NCBI GenBank assembly: GCA_002412425.1
Contig: DHVB01000021.1
Coordinates: 62,001 to 126,000 of the forward strand
Source: Bacteroidales bacterium UBA5219
Lineage (GTDB): Bacteria; Bacteroidota; Bacteroidia; Bacteroidales; ML635J-15
Direction of reading: 5' to 3'
Length of the DNA: 64,000 nucleotides
Part shown: positions 8,563 through 17,895 of the stretch, piece by piece
How the letters are laid out: each line of letters opens with the position of its first letter
How positions within the stretch are numbered: position 1 is the first letter of the stretch
Notes under the pieces: model-generated
What the model saw: only the letters and a program-made list of their open reading frames with translations
The model's database searches: none
Told to the model about the DNA's origin: nothing
Program-made: the position numbers and the translations under genes

Positions 8563-10932
8563 TTATTCATTTCCACTTATAAAAAGAATTTTTGTAACAT
8601 TTTTTTTAGAGCCTGTTTCGTTTGTAGCAAAAACCAAATATACGCCTGTACGCACTCTGTTTCCTCTAAGGTCTTCTCCATACCACACTGCTTGTCCACC
8701 TTCGGAACGAGTTTCGAAAACCAAATTCCCAGAAATATCTGTAATCTTCACATAAGAACCAGCAACTAATCCAGAGATTGTAATAGGTCCTCTATAATCT
8801 GGTTTCACAGGATTTGGGAAGGTGTAAACTTTATCAAAATTATCATCACCTTCGGTAGGAATATTTCTGTATGAAATAATTCCTTTCTCAGTTCCAAAAA
8901 ACACCTCACCAGTATTTGGAATTATTTCTGTGCAAATAATATTATTTGAAATTAGAGGCGAATTTTCTGTGTTAAAATGTAAGATTTTTTCTAGTCCATC
9001 AGCACTTGTATAATATACTCCTCCAGATTGAGTTCCAAACCATTTTTTATTAGAACCATCAACAGTTATTGTTGTAACAACATCATTTCCTAATAAAATA
9101 TCAGCATTGTCAGTTCCGTCATTTCTAGGGATTTTTATTTGTCTTGCAGTAAATTTATTTGAAGTAAATACATCTTGAGGGTTGTAATAAACTGCAACTC
9201 CTTTTCTTGTTCCTACCCAAATATATCCGTTTTTATCTTCGGCGATTGAATAAACGTCATTACTAATAAGTTCTCCATTTTCGTTTACAATGTCAAGTCG
9301 TTTAACTTTGTCATCGCTTCTTACATCAGGAGTTCCGTTGTCATCAAAGACTAACAATCCGCCAGATTGACCAACAATAACCCATTTTATATTATCTTTT
9401 GTTATTAAAATTTTACCAATATTTCTATCATTAATTATCGAGCTATAATTTATACCAGTCCATTTTCCTTGTTTATCTAAAACGTGAATTTGTGGAGTTG
9501 CTAGAGAATTTGTTACCCAAAGATTTCCTTCACTATCAAAATCAGCTCCTCCAATTCTTATATATCCGCTATTTCCTAAAGCTTGTCGCAAAGAACTGTT
9601 TTCGTCATTGTGAATTTTATAATATGCATTATTTCTATATTCTAACAAACCATTTACCCAAGAGCCAATAAATATGTTGTTTGGGTCATTAGGGTTTATA
9701 GTAATTGTTGTTAAGTCGAATACACCTTCTAAACCATTATTGGGTTTATCTAGAGCCGAAGTCCAAAATTCATCTTTAAATTCAAAAGACATTCCATGTG
9801 CCCATTTTGGTCCCCATGCTGCGGTCATTCCACCATTAATTCCTATAATTTTTGATTCTGAAACAGCAAAATCATAAACTTTTTCAGTTTCAGGTCCATT
9901 AATAATGTATGATTTATAATCCCAAGGTTCTGGCGTTCTAACTAAACCATTTATCTTATCAGCAATCCATAAAATTTTCTCATCTTCTAAAAACGCATCA
10001 GCAGGAATAGCTTGGCGATATTGTTCATTTATAGTGTAATGCCAAACAGTTTTAACTTCTTCAAAATTTTTGTTAAGAAGTCTTATCCAATAACGGTTTA
10101 TTAAAATTAAATGTTCGGAGCTAGAAGTAACGGCTTCAAACATATTTTCTTCGGGGTAAAGTCTTTCCCAATTTCCGTTGTAGTAAACTACTAAAGTGTC
10201 CGCATCGTCTTGTGTAGGATTGTGGTAATTAGCAATAATTTTTCCATCAAAAATTGTAAGACTAGAAAATTCTTTGCCTTCGAGCCATTTGAAATCGTTA
10301 GGCAAATTTTGTTGTGTAATTATTTCCCAATTTGAGAAATCAACTAGTTTATTGTTAAAATTGCCTTTGTAAATTCCTATGTCGGTAGCTGCATAAATGT
10401 ATTCACCATCATTATCTAAAGAATTAATTTTCACATAAGTTCCATTTTCGCCTATATACCAAGTTTCTTTAATTTCTTTGCGTTTTAGGTCTAGTTCAAT
10501 AATCCCAAAACCGCAAGCTAAGTATGCGAAATCTCCATTTAGACTAATATCGTAAATAGTTTTGTCTCCATTTATAAACTTGCGTTTTAAGTCACCTATA
10601 TTAGTAATTGTATTATTTTGTACTAGGTCAATATTCCCATTAGTATATGCAATAATAAAAGTGTCGAATTTTTTACTATATTTTACTGTACTTACTCCCG
10701 CATCACTAAATCCGTTTATTTTGCTTAGTTTTTCTAATTCACTAGTTCTTTTATCAAAACGCATTAGTCCGGCATTAGTACTCATGTAAATTTCATTTTC
10801 AGATATAGCCAAACTTGTGCCGTGATTATAAGGTAGGTGGTCTCGCCATTGTCCTACAGCGACTTGAGCAGTAGAGAAAAATGACAAAATCATCAAGCAA
10901 ACAATGCTTAGTATATAATTTATTTTATTCAT
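8563..10932 (-). CDS. porZ: Type IX secretion component PorZ (beta-propeller)
   Basis: Surface component of the T9SS attachment complex, thought to hand anionic lipopolysaccharide to the PorU sortase. The 789-residue protein has a signal peptide (…MILSFFSTAQ). It begins with the typical GQWRDHLPYN stretch. Many propeller blades follow, for example 'DISLNGDFAYLACGFGIIEL' and IWVGTRKGVAVY. A T9SS-type C-terminal domain starts near residue 705 (TFPNPVKPDYRG, ending in TGVYLVFAT). The length matches PorZ (about 780). The two-propeller plus C-terminal-domain layout separates it from longer propeller sensor kinases. It lies between rdgB and recO and shares the minus-strand block with porU. Confidence 0.88.
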   Translation of the reverse strand: MNKINYILSIVCLMILSFFSTAQVAVGQWRDHLPYNHGTSLAISENEIYMSTNAGLMRFDKRTSELEKLSKINGFSDAGVSTVKYSKKFDTFIIAYTNGNIDLVQNNTITNIGDLKRKFINGDKTIYDISLNGDFAYLACGFGIIELDLKRKEIKETWYIGENGTYVKINSLDNDGEYIYAATDIGIYKGNFNNKLVDFSNWEIITQQNLPNDFKWLEGKEFSSLTIFDGKIIANYHNPTQDDADTLVVYYNGNWERLYPEENMFEAVTSSSEHLILINRYWIRLLNKNFEEVKTVWHYTINEQYRQAIPADAFLEDEKILWIADKINGLVRTPEPWDYKSYIINGPETEKVYDFAVSESKIIGINGGMTAAWGPKWAHGMSFEFKDEFWTSALDKPNNGLEGVFDLTTITINPNDPNNIFIGSWVNGLLEYRNNAYYKIHNDENSSLRQALGNSGYIRIGGADFDSEGNLWVTNSLATPQIHVLDKQGKWTGINYSSIINDRNIGKILITKDNIKWVIVGQSGGLLVFDDNGTPDVRSDDKVKRLDIVNENGELISNDVYSIAEDKNGYIWVGTRKGVAVYYNPQDVFTSNKFTARQIKIPRNDGTDNADILLGNDVVTTITVDGSNKKWFGTQSGGVYYTSADGLEKILHFNTENSPLISNNIICTEIIPNTGEVFFGTEKGIISYRNIPTEGDDNFDKVYTFPNPVKPDYRGPITISGLVAGSYVKITDISGNLVFETRSEGGQAVWYGEDLRGNRVRTGVYLVFATNETGSKKNVTKILFISGNE

Positions 10933-10977
10933 TATTATTTATAGTATTTTTTATTTATAAACATAAAAACAAAGAAT

Positions 10978-11574
10978 TTATTTTAAATCTACTTCATAAT
11001 GTTTTAAAAAATTAAAGAGTTTTTCAAAAGCTTGTGCTCTGTGCGAAATCGTATTTTTTATATTTAAAGGAAGTTCAGCAAATGTTTTTTCAAAACCTAA
11101 AGGCACAAAAACAGGATCGTATCCAAAGCCATTTTCGCCTTTTAATTCACCAATTATTTTGCCTTTTATTATTCCTTCAAAAAGATATTCTTTCCCGTTT
11201 AAGATTAAGGCAACAACAGTTCTAAACTGTGCTGAGCGATTTGAACAATCTTTTAATTCATTAAGTAACTTTTTGATATTATCAATAGATGATTTCTCTT
11301 CTCCTGCATATCTGGCGGAGAAAATTCCTGGTCTTCCATTAAGAGCCTCAACTTCTAAACCAGTGTCATCAGCAAAGCAATTTTTACTAATTTTTTCATA
11401 CAAATATCTTGCTTTTTGAAGTGCATTCCCCTCTAGAGTATTTTGTGTTTCTGGAAGTTCTTCGGTAATTCCAAACTCGTCAATTCCAACAATATTGAAT
11501 TTATTATTTGCAATATGTCTTACTTCTTTTAATTTGTTTGGATTATTTGTAGCAAATATGAAGTTTGTATTCAT
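10978..11574 (-). CDS. rdgB: dITP/XTP pyrophosphatase (RdgB/HAM1)
   Basis: Hydrolyses non-canonical purine nucleoside triphosphates (dITP, ITP, XTP) to monophosphates, keeping deaminated bases out of DNA and RNA. The 198-residue protein has the standard motifs: FATNNPNKLKEV near the N-terminus, FADDTGLEV, 'GRPGIFSARYAGE', GFGYDPVFVP and a terminal SHRAQAFEKL. It is cytoplasmic. It lies between the unknown exported gene at 11577 (2 bases apart) and porZ (45 bases), apparently within one long minus-strand transcript. Length and all motifs agree with the family. Confidence 0.95.
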   Translation of the reverse strand: MNTNFIFATNNPNKLKEVRHIANNKFNIVGIDEFGITEELPETQNTLEGNALQKARYLYEKISKNCFADDTGLEVEALNGRPGIFSARYAGEEKSSIDNIKKLLNELKDCSNRSAQFRTVVALILNGKEYLFEGIIKGKIIGELKGENGFGYDPVFVPLGFEKTFAELPLNIKNTISHRAQAFEKLFNFLKHYEVDLK

Positions 11575-11576
11575 TT

Positions 11577-12398
11577 CTAAAAACTTATATTATGAATTAT
11601 TTGTCTTATAACTTCTGGAAAATACAATTCAACAACTGTTTGTTTGTCGTCTAAATTAAAAGGTAATTTAGTGATTCCAAAACTATTATGTATCATTTGC
11701 CCTTTTGTGTTATAAATTGAAAAATGAACTTTTAAATTTCTTTCAGCTTTAGTATTTCCACTTAAATAGGGGTCTCCATAATTTCCAACTATCTCGAATT
11801 GATTTATAAATAAAAACAAGTCAACATTTCGTCTGTTTGCTATTTCTTCAAGAACTTCGGGTTGATGGAACACAATATTTAAGCTCATGTCTTGGGTCGT
11901 TTGTCGCCTGCTTACAATTTCGCCATTGTGTATTCTTGCATCATATTCTTTAGTTTCTTCAAGTCTTCGTTGTAGTTCTTTTTCTTCTTTTTTCTTAGCA
12001 AAAAAAGATTTCTTTTTATTTTCTTCTGGATTTTCAGGTGCATTTTTTGTGGCTAAAACCAATTCGTAAGAAATTAAAGAATATAAAGTATTAATATCTT
12101 CTTGGTCAATTCTGGTATTGTCTGAAAATAAACTTACAACGCTACAAGAATCCATCATAGCATTATGAAGTTGGAGATTAAATTGATACCTAAAATATTG
12201 CATTAATTCGTCGTGGTTTGACCTTTCATTTTTCAACATAATTGCTGTAGCATCGTTTACATATATTCTTGGGTCGAAAGGAACTAGCAAAATTCTTTTT
12301 TCTGAAGGTGCAGTATTAGAAAAATCTAAAAATTCCTGAGCATTGAGACTCAAGAAACTTGAATTTAAAACTAAGAAAACAAAAATTATTTTTCTCAT
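11577..12398 (-). CDS. Exported protein of unknown function
   Basis: I do not recognise this 273-residue protein. It starts with a signal peptide (…LNSSFLSLNAQ) and continues with ILLVPFDPRIYVNDATAIML, a pattern like periplasmic proteins that begin with a 'LLVPF' beta strand. In the middle, at about 125-150, is a highly charged lysine/glutamate segment (KKKSFFAKKKEEKELQRRLE). There are no transmembrane segments after the signal, no lipobox and no sorting domain. The gene sits between rseP (33 bases) and rdgB (2 bases), so it is probably co-expressed with envelope and isoprenoid genes. A periplasmic or outer-membrane-associated role is only a guess. Confidence 0.75.
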   Translation of the reverse strand: MRKIIFVFLVLNSSFLSLNAQEFLDFSNTAPSEKRILLVPFDPRIYVNDATAIMLKNERSNHDELMQYFRYQFNLQLHNAMMDSCSVVSLFSDNTRIDQEDINTLYSLISYELVLATKNAPENPEENKKKSFFAKKKEEKELQRRLEETKEYDARIHNGEIVSRRQTTQDMSLNIVFHQPEVLEEIANRRNVDLFLFINQFEIVGNYGDPYLSGNTKAERNLKVHFSIYNTKGQMIHNSFGITKLPFNLDDKQTVVELYFPEVIRQIIHNISF

Positions 12399-12431
12399 AA
12401 TTTCATTAAAAATTTAAACTAACAACCAGAC

Positions 12432-13733
12432 TCAAAATAAGTTAATGATGTCGTTCCCGATTACAAAAACCATTAAGGCAAGTAAAATTAACATTCCAAT
12501 AACTTGCACAATTCCCATAAACTTGTCGGACAATTTTCGTCCTGTAATAACTTCTATAACAAGGAATAGTGCATGTCCGCCGTCTAATGCTGGGATAGGT
12601 AAAACATTTATAAAAGCTAATATCATAGATATAATACCTGTTAATCTCCAGAATTTTGCCCAATCCCAAACTGCTCCATAAACCTTAGCAATTCCTATTG
12701 GTCCTTGTAAGCTTTCTCTAACTTTTTCTTTTCCAGCAAATATTAAGCCATATCCTTTTATATTTGCATTAACAGTTTCGAAAGCATCTTTCCAGCCATA
12801 TAAAAGAGCAGTACCAAAATTATATTTTGCACCTGTAAATTTTGGTAAACTAGCATATATCCCTAGCTTAGCTGTACTATCAATAAAAATATCTAAACTA
12901 TCTATTTTGCCATTATTGTCAAAAACAAAACTAAGTTCTCTATTTTTGTTATAATGTAAAATTTCTTTTAGCTGTCCAAAAGATTTTATCCTTTCACGAT
13001 TTATTGACAAGATTTTACTGCCCTTTTTTAAATTCAAGTCGGATATTGGCATGTTGTCAACACAGCTATCAATACTAAAGTTAAAGTTATCAAGACTTAT
13101 AAAGAGTCCTCCATTTTTTAGGTATGAATAAAGAGTGTCTGGAATAGCAATTTCTTTTGTTTGTCCGTATCTATCAACAGTAATAGATTTTGCAAAAAAT
13201 AATTTGCTTGAAAATACATCTTCGTATCTTTGTGTTGGTTTTCCGTCAATTGCAATTATTTTATCTCCTGTTTCAAAGCCTAAGTATCTAGCATAAGGGT
13301 AAGCGTAAATTCCTTGTTCCACATTTTTTACTGGTAAATATTCCTTTGTATAAACCATATGTGAAATACTTAGAATTAAAATACCAGCAATAACATTCAT
13401 AAAAACTCCTGCTAACATTACGATTAGTCTTTGCCAAGCAGGTTTGCTCCTAAATTCCCATTCTTTTGGCTCTTGTTTCATTTGCTCGGTATCCATTGAT
13501 TCGTCAATCATACCTGCAATTTTCACATAACCACCTAAAGGTAGCCAACCAAAACCAAATTCTGTATCTCCAATTTTTTTGCTCCATATTTTAAATCCAA
13601 CGTCAAAGAATATAAAGAATTTTGTTACTTTGATGCCGAACATTCTTGCTGCAAGAAAATGCCCCAACTCGTGAATGACAACTAAAAGTGTTAATGACAA
13701 TAATAGTTGTCCTGCCATTATTAATCCACCCAT
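12432..13733 (-). CDS. rseP: RIP metalloprotease RseP (site-2 protease)
   Basis: Inner-membrane zinc protease that cuts transmembrane segments, classically of anti-sigma factors. The first membrane segment carries the zinc motif HELGH (His21, Glu22, His25). A PDZ region with GDKIIAIDGKP and a second PDZ-like stretch (KGSKILSINRERIK) follow. The C-terminal LPIPALDGGH motif (about residue 381) gives the third zinc ligand. The 433-residue length is normal. The ATG at 13733 overlaps the dxr stop as TAATG; a second ATG five codons in (13718) is also possible. The dxr-rseP order is common in bacteria. Confidence 0.93.
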   Translation of the reverse strand: MGGLIMAGQLLLSLTLLVVIHELGHFLAARMFGIKVTKFFIFFDVGFKIWSKKIGDTEFGFGWLPLGGYVKIAGMIDESMDTEQMKQEPKEWEFRSKPAWQRLIVMLAGVFMNVIAGILILSISHMVYTKEYLPVKNVEQGIYAYPYARYLGFETGDKIIAIDGKPTQRYEDVFSSKLFFAKSITVDRYGQTKEIAIPDTLYSYLKNGGLFISLDNFNFSIDSCVDNMPISDLNLKKGSKILSINRERIKSFGQLKEILHYNKNRELSFVFDNNGKIDSLDIFIDSTAKLGIYASLPKFTGAKYNFGTALLYGWKDAFETVNANIKGYGLIFAGKEKVRESLQGPIGIAKVYGAVWDWAKFWRLTGIISMILAFINVLPIPALDGGHALFLVIEVITGRKLSDKFMGIVQVIGMLILLALMVFVIGNDIINLF

Positions 13734-14899
13734 TATTTTATCTTTTTATATAATTCAAATGTTTTTTTTCTAGTTATATTGTCTATTTCGACACAATCTT
13801 TTAAACTTGGATTGTTTATAAATTCTATTGTTGCCAAACCTTCTTCTATTAAATCAGAAATTTCTACAAATGAAATTTTTTCTTGTAAAAATAAATCTAC
13901 AGCAACTTCATTTGCTGCGTTCATAACACAAGGCGAAGTTCCACCTGCATTTAGGCAATCTATAGCAATTTGTAAATTTCTAAAAGTTTTTAAATCTGGT
14001 TGTTCGAAAGTTAAATTTTCAAAATCTTTGAAAGAAAATCTATGTTTATTGGAAACACTGCGATTTGGAAAATCTAAAGCATATTGAATTGGAATTCTCA
14101 TATTTGGTACTCCTAGCTGAGCTTTTAATGAACCATCAACGAACTCAACTAAAGAATGTATTACGGATTGGGGGTGTATTACAACTTCAATATTTTTGGC
14201 ATCAATTCCAAAAAGCCAGTGAGCTTCTATTAGTTCTAGTCCTTTGTTCATCAAACTTGCAGAGTCAATGGTAACTTTACTTCCCATATTCCAGTTTGGA
14301 TGTTTAAGTGCTTGTTTTGGTTTAACTTTTTTAAGAAAGTCTATATCTTTTCCTCTAAAAGGACCACCCGAAGCGGTTAAAATTAATTTGTCAACATTTT
14401 TATGATTTTCTCCAATTAAGCATTGAAATATTGCAGAATGTTCCGAATCAACAGGAATAATTTGTGATTTACTATTTTCTAGTAGCTTGTTTATGATATG
14501 TCCTGCTACTACTAGGGTTTCTTTGTTTGATAGAGCTATTGTTTTGTTTGCTTCTATGGCTTTTATGGTTGGCAAAAGACCTGCAAAACCCACCATGGCT
14601 GTTAGAACAATGTCAACACAATCCATTTGCACAACTTGCTCTATAGATTTTGCTCCAGCAAAAACTTTTATAGGCAAATGATTAATGGCGTTTTTTAATT
14701 TTTCGTAGTGTTCTTCATTTGCAATAACTACTATATTTGGTTGAAATTCAATGGCTTGTTTAATTAGTAAATCAACATTATTATTTGCAACTAAAACTTC
14801 AGCTTGAAATTTATCGGGATAGTCGCTAATAATTTTTAAAGCTTGAGTTCCAATTGAGCCTGTTGACCCCAAAATTGCTATATTTTTTTGTTTTTTCAT
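13733..14899 (-). CDS. dxr: 1-deoxy-D-xylulose 5-phosphate reductoisomerase
   Basis: Converts 1-deoxy-D-xylulose 5-phosphate to 2-C-methyl-D-erythritol 4-phosphate with NADPH, the committed step of the non-mevalonate isoprenoid pathway. Motifs: nucleotide-binding ILGSTGSIGTQAL at the N-terminus, VDSEHSAIFQ, LTASGGPFRGK, and 'NWNMGSKVTIDSASLMNKGL' with the metal-binding residues. I chose the ATG at 14897-14899 (388 residues) because the fold begins directly after it; an upstream ATG would add 16 residues lying inside the M23 peptidase gene. The chosen ATG overlaps that gene's stop as TAATG. ispE of the same pathway is at 30.8 kb. Confidence 0.95.
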   Translation of the reverse strand: MKKQKNIAILGSTGSIGTQALKIISDYPDKFQAEVLVANNNVDLLIKQAIEFQPNIVVIANEEHYEKLKNAINHLPIKVFAGAKSIEQVVQMDCVDIVLTAMVGFAGLLPTIKAIEANKTIALSNKETLVVAGHIINKLLENSKSQIIPVDSEHSAIFQCLIGENHKNVDKLILTASGGPFRGKDIDFLKKVKPKQALKHPNWNMGSKVTIDSASLMNKGLELIEAHWLFGIDAKNIEVVIHPQSVIHSLVEFVDGSLKAQLGVPNMRIPIQYALDFPNRSVSNKHRFSFKDFENLTFEQPDLKTFRNLQIAIDCLNAGGTSPCVMNAANEVAVDLFLQEKISFVEISDLIEEGLATIEFINNPSLKDCVEIDNITRKKTFELYKKIK

Positions 14900-15729
14900 T
14901 AGAATTGTATATAGTTTTCGGGATTTATTGATTTGCCATTTTTCCACAATTCGAAATGCAAATGAGGACCAGAACTATTTTCGCCAGAATCTCCATAGTT
15001 AGCAATAATTTGACCAGTTGCAACTCTCTCTCCTTCTTTTACTAAACTTGATTTTGCATGTTTATAAACCGAGATTAAATTAGATTTGTGTTGGATAATT
15101 ATTGTATAGCCATTTTCTATAGTATAAGCAGATGAAATTACTGTACCGCGGTAAGTTGCTTTTATTACTTCATCACTAATGGCAGCTATATCAATTCCAA
15201 AATGATTTTGAGAAGGCGAATATTTTGAAACTACTATTCCTTTTATCGGTTCAACAATATTAGGAAATTCTTCTTCTGGAACAACAAAATCAGTATCGTC
15301 TTCTATTTTTATTCTTGGTTTTGTGGGATTGTTGAAATCAATAATTTGCTGTTCGCTTAAATTTTGAACAGGCACAACAAAGTCTTCATCTATTGGTACC
15401 TCATTAAAAACAAGGTCTTGTATCATTTTTAAATACTGGTCTTTCATTTCTAATTCATGCATTAAACTGTCTGTTTTAATTGCATTTTCATAAATTAACT
15501 TTTTTGTTTCTTTGTCAGGGTAGCCAGGAATCATTTGTTTTATTGGTGTGTAAATTACAAAAACTGATAAAATTGCAAATAAAACTACTATGATTCCAAA
15601 AATGAAAAATGTAAATCCTAATCGATTGAATTTAATTTTTCTGATAGTATCATAGGTTTTTCCATGATATACTACAAGTTGAAAACTCTTTCTAAACCAA
15701 TTTGATATTTTGTTTCTTTTTTTATCCAT
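14899..15729 (-). CDS. M23 family metallopeptidase, membrane-anchored
   Basis: Probable peptidoglycan endopeptidase, or a LytM-type activator of amidases, at the cell envelope. The 276-residue protein has one N-terminal transmembrane segment (about 32-55, FFIFGIIVVLFAILSVFVIY), a short linker with coiled-coil character, and a C-terminal LytM domain. The zinc ligands look intact: the NHFGID histidine and aspartate (about 175) and GPHLHFE (about 255). The N-terminal form (FRKSFQLVVYHGKTYDTIRK) is typical of Bacteroidota M23 proteins next to cell-division genes. It appears to be the first gene of the dxr-rseP transcript, with its own promoter just upstream. Confidence 0.9.
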   Translation of the reverse strand: MDKKRNKISNWFRKSFQLVVYHGKTYDTIRKIKFNRLGFTFFIFGIIVVLFAILSVFVIYTPIKQMIPGYPDKETKKLIYENAIKTDSLMHELEMKDQYLKMIQDLVFNEVPIDEDFVVPVQNLSEQQIIDFNNPTKPRIKIEDDTDFVVPEEEFPNIVEPIKGIVVSKYSPSQNHFGIDIAAISDEVIKATYRGTVISSAYTIENGYTIIIQHKSNLISVYKHAKSSLVKEGERVATGQIIANYGDSGENSSGPHLHFELWKNGKSINPENYIQF

Positions 15730-15737
15730 TTCGTGTG

Positions 15738-15768
15738 CAAATATAGTTGATTTTGTGAAATGTATAAA
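15738..15768 (-). promoter_or_regulatory. Promoter of the M23-dxr-rseP operon
   Basis: On the minus strand a TTTA (15768-15765), a 19-base spacer and TATATTTG (15745-15738) fit the Bacteroidota pattern of TTTG and TAnnTTTG. The predicted start of transcription is within a few bases of the ATG at 15729, so the mRNA would be nearly leaderless. Confidence 0.5.
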
Positions 15769-15787
15769 CTTGAGCTATGGCAATTTT

Positions 15788-16282
15788 TTAAAATAAACTT
15801 GTTAACTCTTTAGTGTATGGAAAAATTATGTTAAAAATTTTTATAATAAACTTATATAAAACTGATTTATCCCATATTGCAGGGTCGAAAAGACCAGCTT
15901 TTTCGTTTAGTCTATTTATGAAAAACAGTAAGCCACCAATAATTAAGCTAATTTTTAGAATTGCAAAAACAGCTCCTCCAGTTTTGTTTAGCCATTGAAG
16001 TTTTATAAGTTTAATAAATCTATTTAATAGATGAGAAAACATAAAAACTACTACTACTGTGGCAATAAAAATTATTGCAAAAGCAAATATTGGCAAATAT
16101 TCTGCGTAAGAACTTGCTTTATCTTCAAGAATAGGTATTAACTTTGCATAAAATTTTATAGCTAGAAAAATGCCGAGTGTTAAAGCCAAAAGGCTTGCAA
16201 GTTCTTTTATTAATCCATTTTTTACTCCTTTATAAATGAAATAAATAAAGATAATAATAAGTATAATGTCAATAAAAAACAT
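15788..16282 (-). CDS. cvpA: CvpA family membrane protein
   Basis: Small inner-membrane protein of the colicin V production family, linked in other bacteria to envelope homeostasis. The 164 residues hold about four hydrophobic segments: 2-20 (IDIILIIIFIYFIYKG), 28-50, 62-85 and about 105-125. The N-terminal 'ID…YKGVKNGLIKE' pattern is characteristic. It is divergent from the GH3 gene (47 bases between starts) and 58 bases upstream of the M23 peptidase gene on the same strand. Confidence 0.85.
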   Translation of the reverse strand: MFFIDIILIIIFIYFIYKGVKNGLIKELASLLALTLGIFLAIKFYAKLIPILEDKASSYAEYLPIFAFAIIFIATVVVVFMFSHLLNRFIKLIKLQWLNKTGGAVFAILKISLIIGGLLFFINRLNEKAGLFDPAIWDKSVLYKFIIKIFNIIFPYTKELTSLF

Positions 16283-16329
16283 AATTCAAAAATTTTTATA
16301 AAAATAATTTTTTTTATCTTCGCGACAAA

Positions 16330-17895
16330 ATGTCTTTAATAAATTCTATAGTAAGTTTAATAAATTATAATCGATTAGCAGAAATCGATTATTTTCGTTC
16401 ACATCCTTTTGAGGTGCAAGAAAAAGTATTAGCAGAATTGTTAGAAAAAGGTGCTTTTACTGAAATAGGAAAGAAATACAATTTAGATAAAGTAAAAAAT
16501 GGTGTGGATTTTTCTAATAAAATGCCTTTGCATGATTATGATTCTTTAAAGCCTTATATTGATGAAACTATGCACGGGAAAGAAAATATTCTTTGGCCCG
16601 GAAAAACTAAGTGGTTTTCAAAATCTAGTGGAACAACTTCTGATAGAAGTAAGTTTATACCTATTTCTAAAGAGGCTTTAGAAGATTGTCATTTTAGAAG
16701 TGGAAAAGACATTTTTATGCTTTATGCTGACAGGTATCCCGAGTCTAAGGTCTTTGTTGGAAAAACATTGTCTATAGGAGGTTCAACAGATATAAATGCA
16801 AATGATTCAGATTCTTACTATGGCGATTTGTCGGCTATATTAATAAAAAACTTGCCTTTTTGGACTTATTTCAACCGAGTTCCTAAAAGTGATATTGCAT
16901 TAATAGACGATTGGGAGGTTAAGTTAGAAAAAATTGTTGAAACAACTTATAATAAGAACGTTACCTGTTTAGTTGGAATACCAACTTGGTTTTTAGTTTT
17001 GATAAAAAAAGTATTGAGCTATACTGGTAAAAGTAATATTCTTGAGGTTTGGCCCAATTTAGAGTTGTTTGTTCATGGAGCAGTAAATTTTTCGCCTTAT
17101 CGAGAAACTTTTCGCAATTTAATTCCTAATCCAGCTATGATTTATATGGAAACATATAATGCGTCTGAAGGGTTTTTTGCAATTCAAGATGAAACATCAA
17201 GCAATCCTTTGTTAAATAATGAGGGACTTATGCTAATGTTGGATTATGGAATTTATTACGAATTTATTGAACTTTCAGATTATTTAGCAGGAAGAAACAA
17301 CGCAGTACCATTAGAAGGTGTAGAATGCGGTGTGAATTATGCTATGGTAATAACTACTAATGCTGGTTTGTGGCGTTATATTATTGGCGATACAGTTAGT
17401 TTTGTTTCAAAAAATCCATATAAACTTAAAATAACTGGTCGCACCAAGCATTTTGTAAACGCTTTTGGCGAAGAAGTAATTATGGATAATGCTCAGGTTG
17501 CCCTAAACCATGCTTGTGAAATAACTGGAGCACAAGTTAGTGAGTTTACTGTAGCTGCAACATTCTATCCTCAAGATTTTACATCAGAGGGAGCGCATCA
17601 ATGGTTGTTTGAATTTGAACAAAAACCAAATAATTTACAAACATTTGTTCAAGCTTTAGATTCGAAATTGAGAGAAGTAAATTCTGATTATGATGCTAAA
17701 CGCTTTAACGACTTAGCATTAGCAATGCCCGAAATTATTGTTCTTGATGAAGGTAGCTTCTTTGCTTGGATGGGCAGAAGAGGAAAACTAGGTGGACAAC
17801 ATAAAGTTCCGCGTTTGTCGAATACACGTGAGTATGTTGACGATTTACTCAAGCATAGCAAGGTGATAGAAAAAATCGTAAATTTAAAAGATTAA
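16330..17895 (+). CDS. GH3-family acyl-acid amide synthetase
   Basis: Member of the GH3 auxin-responsive promoter family, relatives of the acyl-CoA-synthetase (ANL) fold that adenylate a carboxylic acid and may join it to an amine. The 521-residue length fits bacterial members. Motif 1 is SSGTTSDRSKFIP (near residue 97-109), motif 2 is YNASEGFFAIQ (near 274), and motif 3 is WRYIIGDTVSFV (near 348). No signal peptide is seen. Substrates in Bacteroidota are not known; plant auxin conjugation should not be assumed. The stop codon overlaps the end of the convergent ZIP transporter gene by 4 bases. A weak -7-like TATCTTCG lies at 16315-16322. Confidence 0.88.
   Translation: MSLINSIVSLINYNRLAEIDYFRSHPFEVQEKVLAELLEKGAFTEIGKKYNLDKVKNGVDFSNKMPLHDYDSLKPYIDETMHGKENILWPGKTKWFSKSSGTTSDRSKFIPISKEALEDCHFRSGKDIFMLYADRYPESKVFVGKTLSIGGSTDINANDSDSYYGDLSAILIKNLPFWTYFNRVPKSDIALIDDWEVKLEKIVETTYNKNVTCLVGIPTWFLVLIKKVLSYTGKSNILEVWPNLELFVHGAVNFSPYRETFRNLIPNPAMIYMETYNASEGFFAIQDETSSNPLLNNEGLMLMLDYGIYYEFIELSDYLAGRNNAVPLEGVECGVNYAMVITTNAGLWRYIIGDTVSFVSKNPYKLKITGRTKHFVNAFGEEVIMDNAQVALNHACEITGAQVSEFTVAATFYPQDFTSEGAHQWLFEFEQKPNNLQTFVQALDSKLREVNSDYDAKRFNDLALAMPEIIVLDEGSFFAWMGRRGKLGGQHKVPRLSNTREYVDDLLKHSKVIEKIVNLKD

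Noticed and set aside
14899..14947. Longer dxr start at 14947
   Set aside because: The extra 16 residues lie in the upstream peptidase gene and precede the natural N-terminus; the ATG at 14899 has a TAATG junction.
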